A DNA stretch of 64,000 nt. Source: Calliopsis andreniformis (lineage: Eukaryota; Arthropoda; Insecta; Hymenoptera; Andrenidae). The stretch is from contig NW_027480423.1 in assembly GCF_051401765.1 (NCBI RefSeq), positions 15,748,001 to 15,812,000 on the forward strand. Direction: 5' to 3'. Positions within the stretch are counted from its first letter, which is position 1, and each line of letters opens with the position of its first letter. The notes below the pieces were generated by a model. It saw only the letters and a list, made by a program, of their open reading frames with translations. It did not search any database and had not been told where the DNA came from. Made by a program: the position numbers and the translations under genes. This document shows, in pieces, positions 63,632 to 64,000 of the stretch.

Positions 63632-64000
63632 CCTTCACACAGGTTGCAATTATTCGTCTTATACGATGGAAAAGCTGTTGTATTTATATCGTATTTTATG
63701 CTTGTGGCGTTGACTTCTTAGGCCCTCACTATTCGAACTGGTGGAACAACGGCCTAGGGTGTAGCCTAGGTTGCCCGGAATGTAGAAATGACCATAACTT
63801 TCACACTGGTTTCAATTATTCATTTTATACGATGGAAAAACTGTTGTACTTATATTGTGTTTTATTCTTATGGCGTTGAATTCTAAATCCCTAGCTATTC
63901 GATCCGGTGGAGCAACGCCCTGGAGTGACGCCTAGGTTGCCCGGAACGTAGAAATGACCATTACTTTCACAATGTTTGCAACTACTCATTTTATACGATG

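Larger units (their letters stand above)
1..64000. repeat. ~166 bp satellite array, about 386 tandem monomers, fills the window
   Basis: The motif tatacgatgg recurs about every 166 bp from the first to the last base (for example its acg at 5, 171 and 337), always in the same orientation. Block spacings confirm the unit: 1,493 bp for 9 monomers, 2,651 for 16, 3,151 for 19. The hand-built consensus is 166 bp with about 68 G+C. Monomers differ mainly by substitutions and a few short indels. There is no interruption by a transposon, simple repeat or unique sequence. Known biology: head-to-tail arrays of 150-180 bp monomers are typical of centromeric and pericentromeric heterochromatin in plants and animals. 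That this one is centromeric is inference. The family itself I do not recognise. Confidence 0.97.
53401..64000. repeat. Domain 5: diverged monomers, several local duplications
   Basis: About 64 monomers of mixed type. A subfamily with gcaaatatacattatata in place of ttgcaattattcgtttta is frequent (55.0, 56.35, 57.2, 57.5, 57.7, 57.85, 62.3, 62.5, 63.15 and 63.3 kb). It occurs elsewhere only at about 36.3 and 38.4 kb as far as I saw. Variants with gaattc return (54.6, 56.7, 56.9, 60.9, 61.4-61.6 and 63.9 kb). No fixed period was found and no non-satellite sequence. Confidence 0.8.

Noticed and set aside
1..64000. CRISPR array
   Set aside because: Although repeats are regular, there are no unique spacers. 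The whole 166 bp unit repeats, and the period is much longer than CRISPR repeat-spacer units.
1..64000. Telomere-like CCCTAA in the conserved ggccctaactattc
   Set aside because: Only one hexamer per monomer is present and it is never in tandem. It is part of the satellite consensus and varies to ccctagc.
1..64000. Ribosomal RNA intergenic spacer subrepeats or a coding minisatellite
   Set aside because: No rRNA sequence appears in 64 kb, the array has no second component, and frames are not kept open.
1..64000. Hairpin or inverted structure from ccctag...ctaggg and the palindrome cctagg
   Set aside because: The arms are six bases with long loops and are broken in many monomers. I saw no longer inverted repeat and no strand switch of the monomers.
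1..64000. Transposon-derived origin or embedded retroelement
   Set aside because: No terminal repeats, target-site duplications, polyA tails or transposase/reverse transcriptase motifs were seen at any monomer irregularity I checked.

Overview
The whole window is one uninterrupted block of eukaryotic satellite DNA. It is built from about 386 head-to-tail copies of a ~166 bp monomer (mean spacing about 165.8 bp), all in the same orientation. I see no gene, RNA gene, transposon, microsatellite or unique sequence anywhere in it. It starts and ends at the same point inside a monomer, so both ends of the array lie outside. Such an array fits a centromeric or pericentromeric satellite of a plant or animal. 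The sequence does not settle the organism. 166 bp monomers are, as far as I recall, known from several plant lineages, but I cannot match this one to a named family from memory.

The consensus monomer, from my hand alignment, is 166 bp and about 41% G+C. It has seven CpG sites and no CpG depletion. Its landmarks in order are: tatacgatgg, an A-tract (ggaaaaactg), a T-rich stretch, gcttctggcgttgac, ggccctaactattcgatc, tggtggagcaacgccctag, a palindromic cctagg, ttgcccggaacgtag, accataactttcacac and ttgcaattattcgtttta. The junction between neighbours (attcgttttatacg) resembles part of the CENP-B box. Because 166 = 3 x 55 + 1, the reading frame rotates at each monomer. Every open frame here is 60-109 codons of satellite and none is a credible gene.

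Five domains differ in how the monomers are ordered. Domain 1 (1 to ~9,250) is a loose mixture of four or more monomer types, with a recurring four-monomer module and a trimer duplication at 5.5-6.5 kb. Domain 2 (~9,250-29,617) is a mosaic of multi-monomer segments of 0.8-2.3 kb copied at offsets of 34, 42, 48 and 71 monomers. One pair of flanks keeps a 71-monomer offset while the ~10 monomers between them differ. Domain 3 (29,618-39,354) opens with a 1,493 bp nine-monomer tandem duplication in which I found one difference, then turns into more diverged monomers.

Domain 4 (~39,355-53,400) is a true higher-order repeat (HOR). Blocks of 19, 16, 19 and 16 monomers alternate, giving a 35-monomer super-unit of 5.80 kb present twice. 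A fifth, rearranged block carries one extra monomer that links the 19- and 16-monomer forms. Domain 5 (53,400-64,000) returns to diverged monomers. It has a subfamily lacking the CENP-B-box-like core, a perfect single-monomer duplication at 61.3 kb and a segment repeated exactly 830 bp (five monomers) apart.

Nothing here encodes cooperating genes. The biology lies in array evolution (unequal crossover, conversion-like replacement, homogenisation) and possibly in centromere specification. Domain borders are given to about 20-50 bp because they were read by eye.
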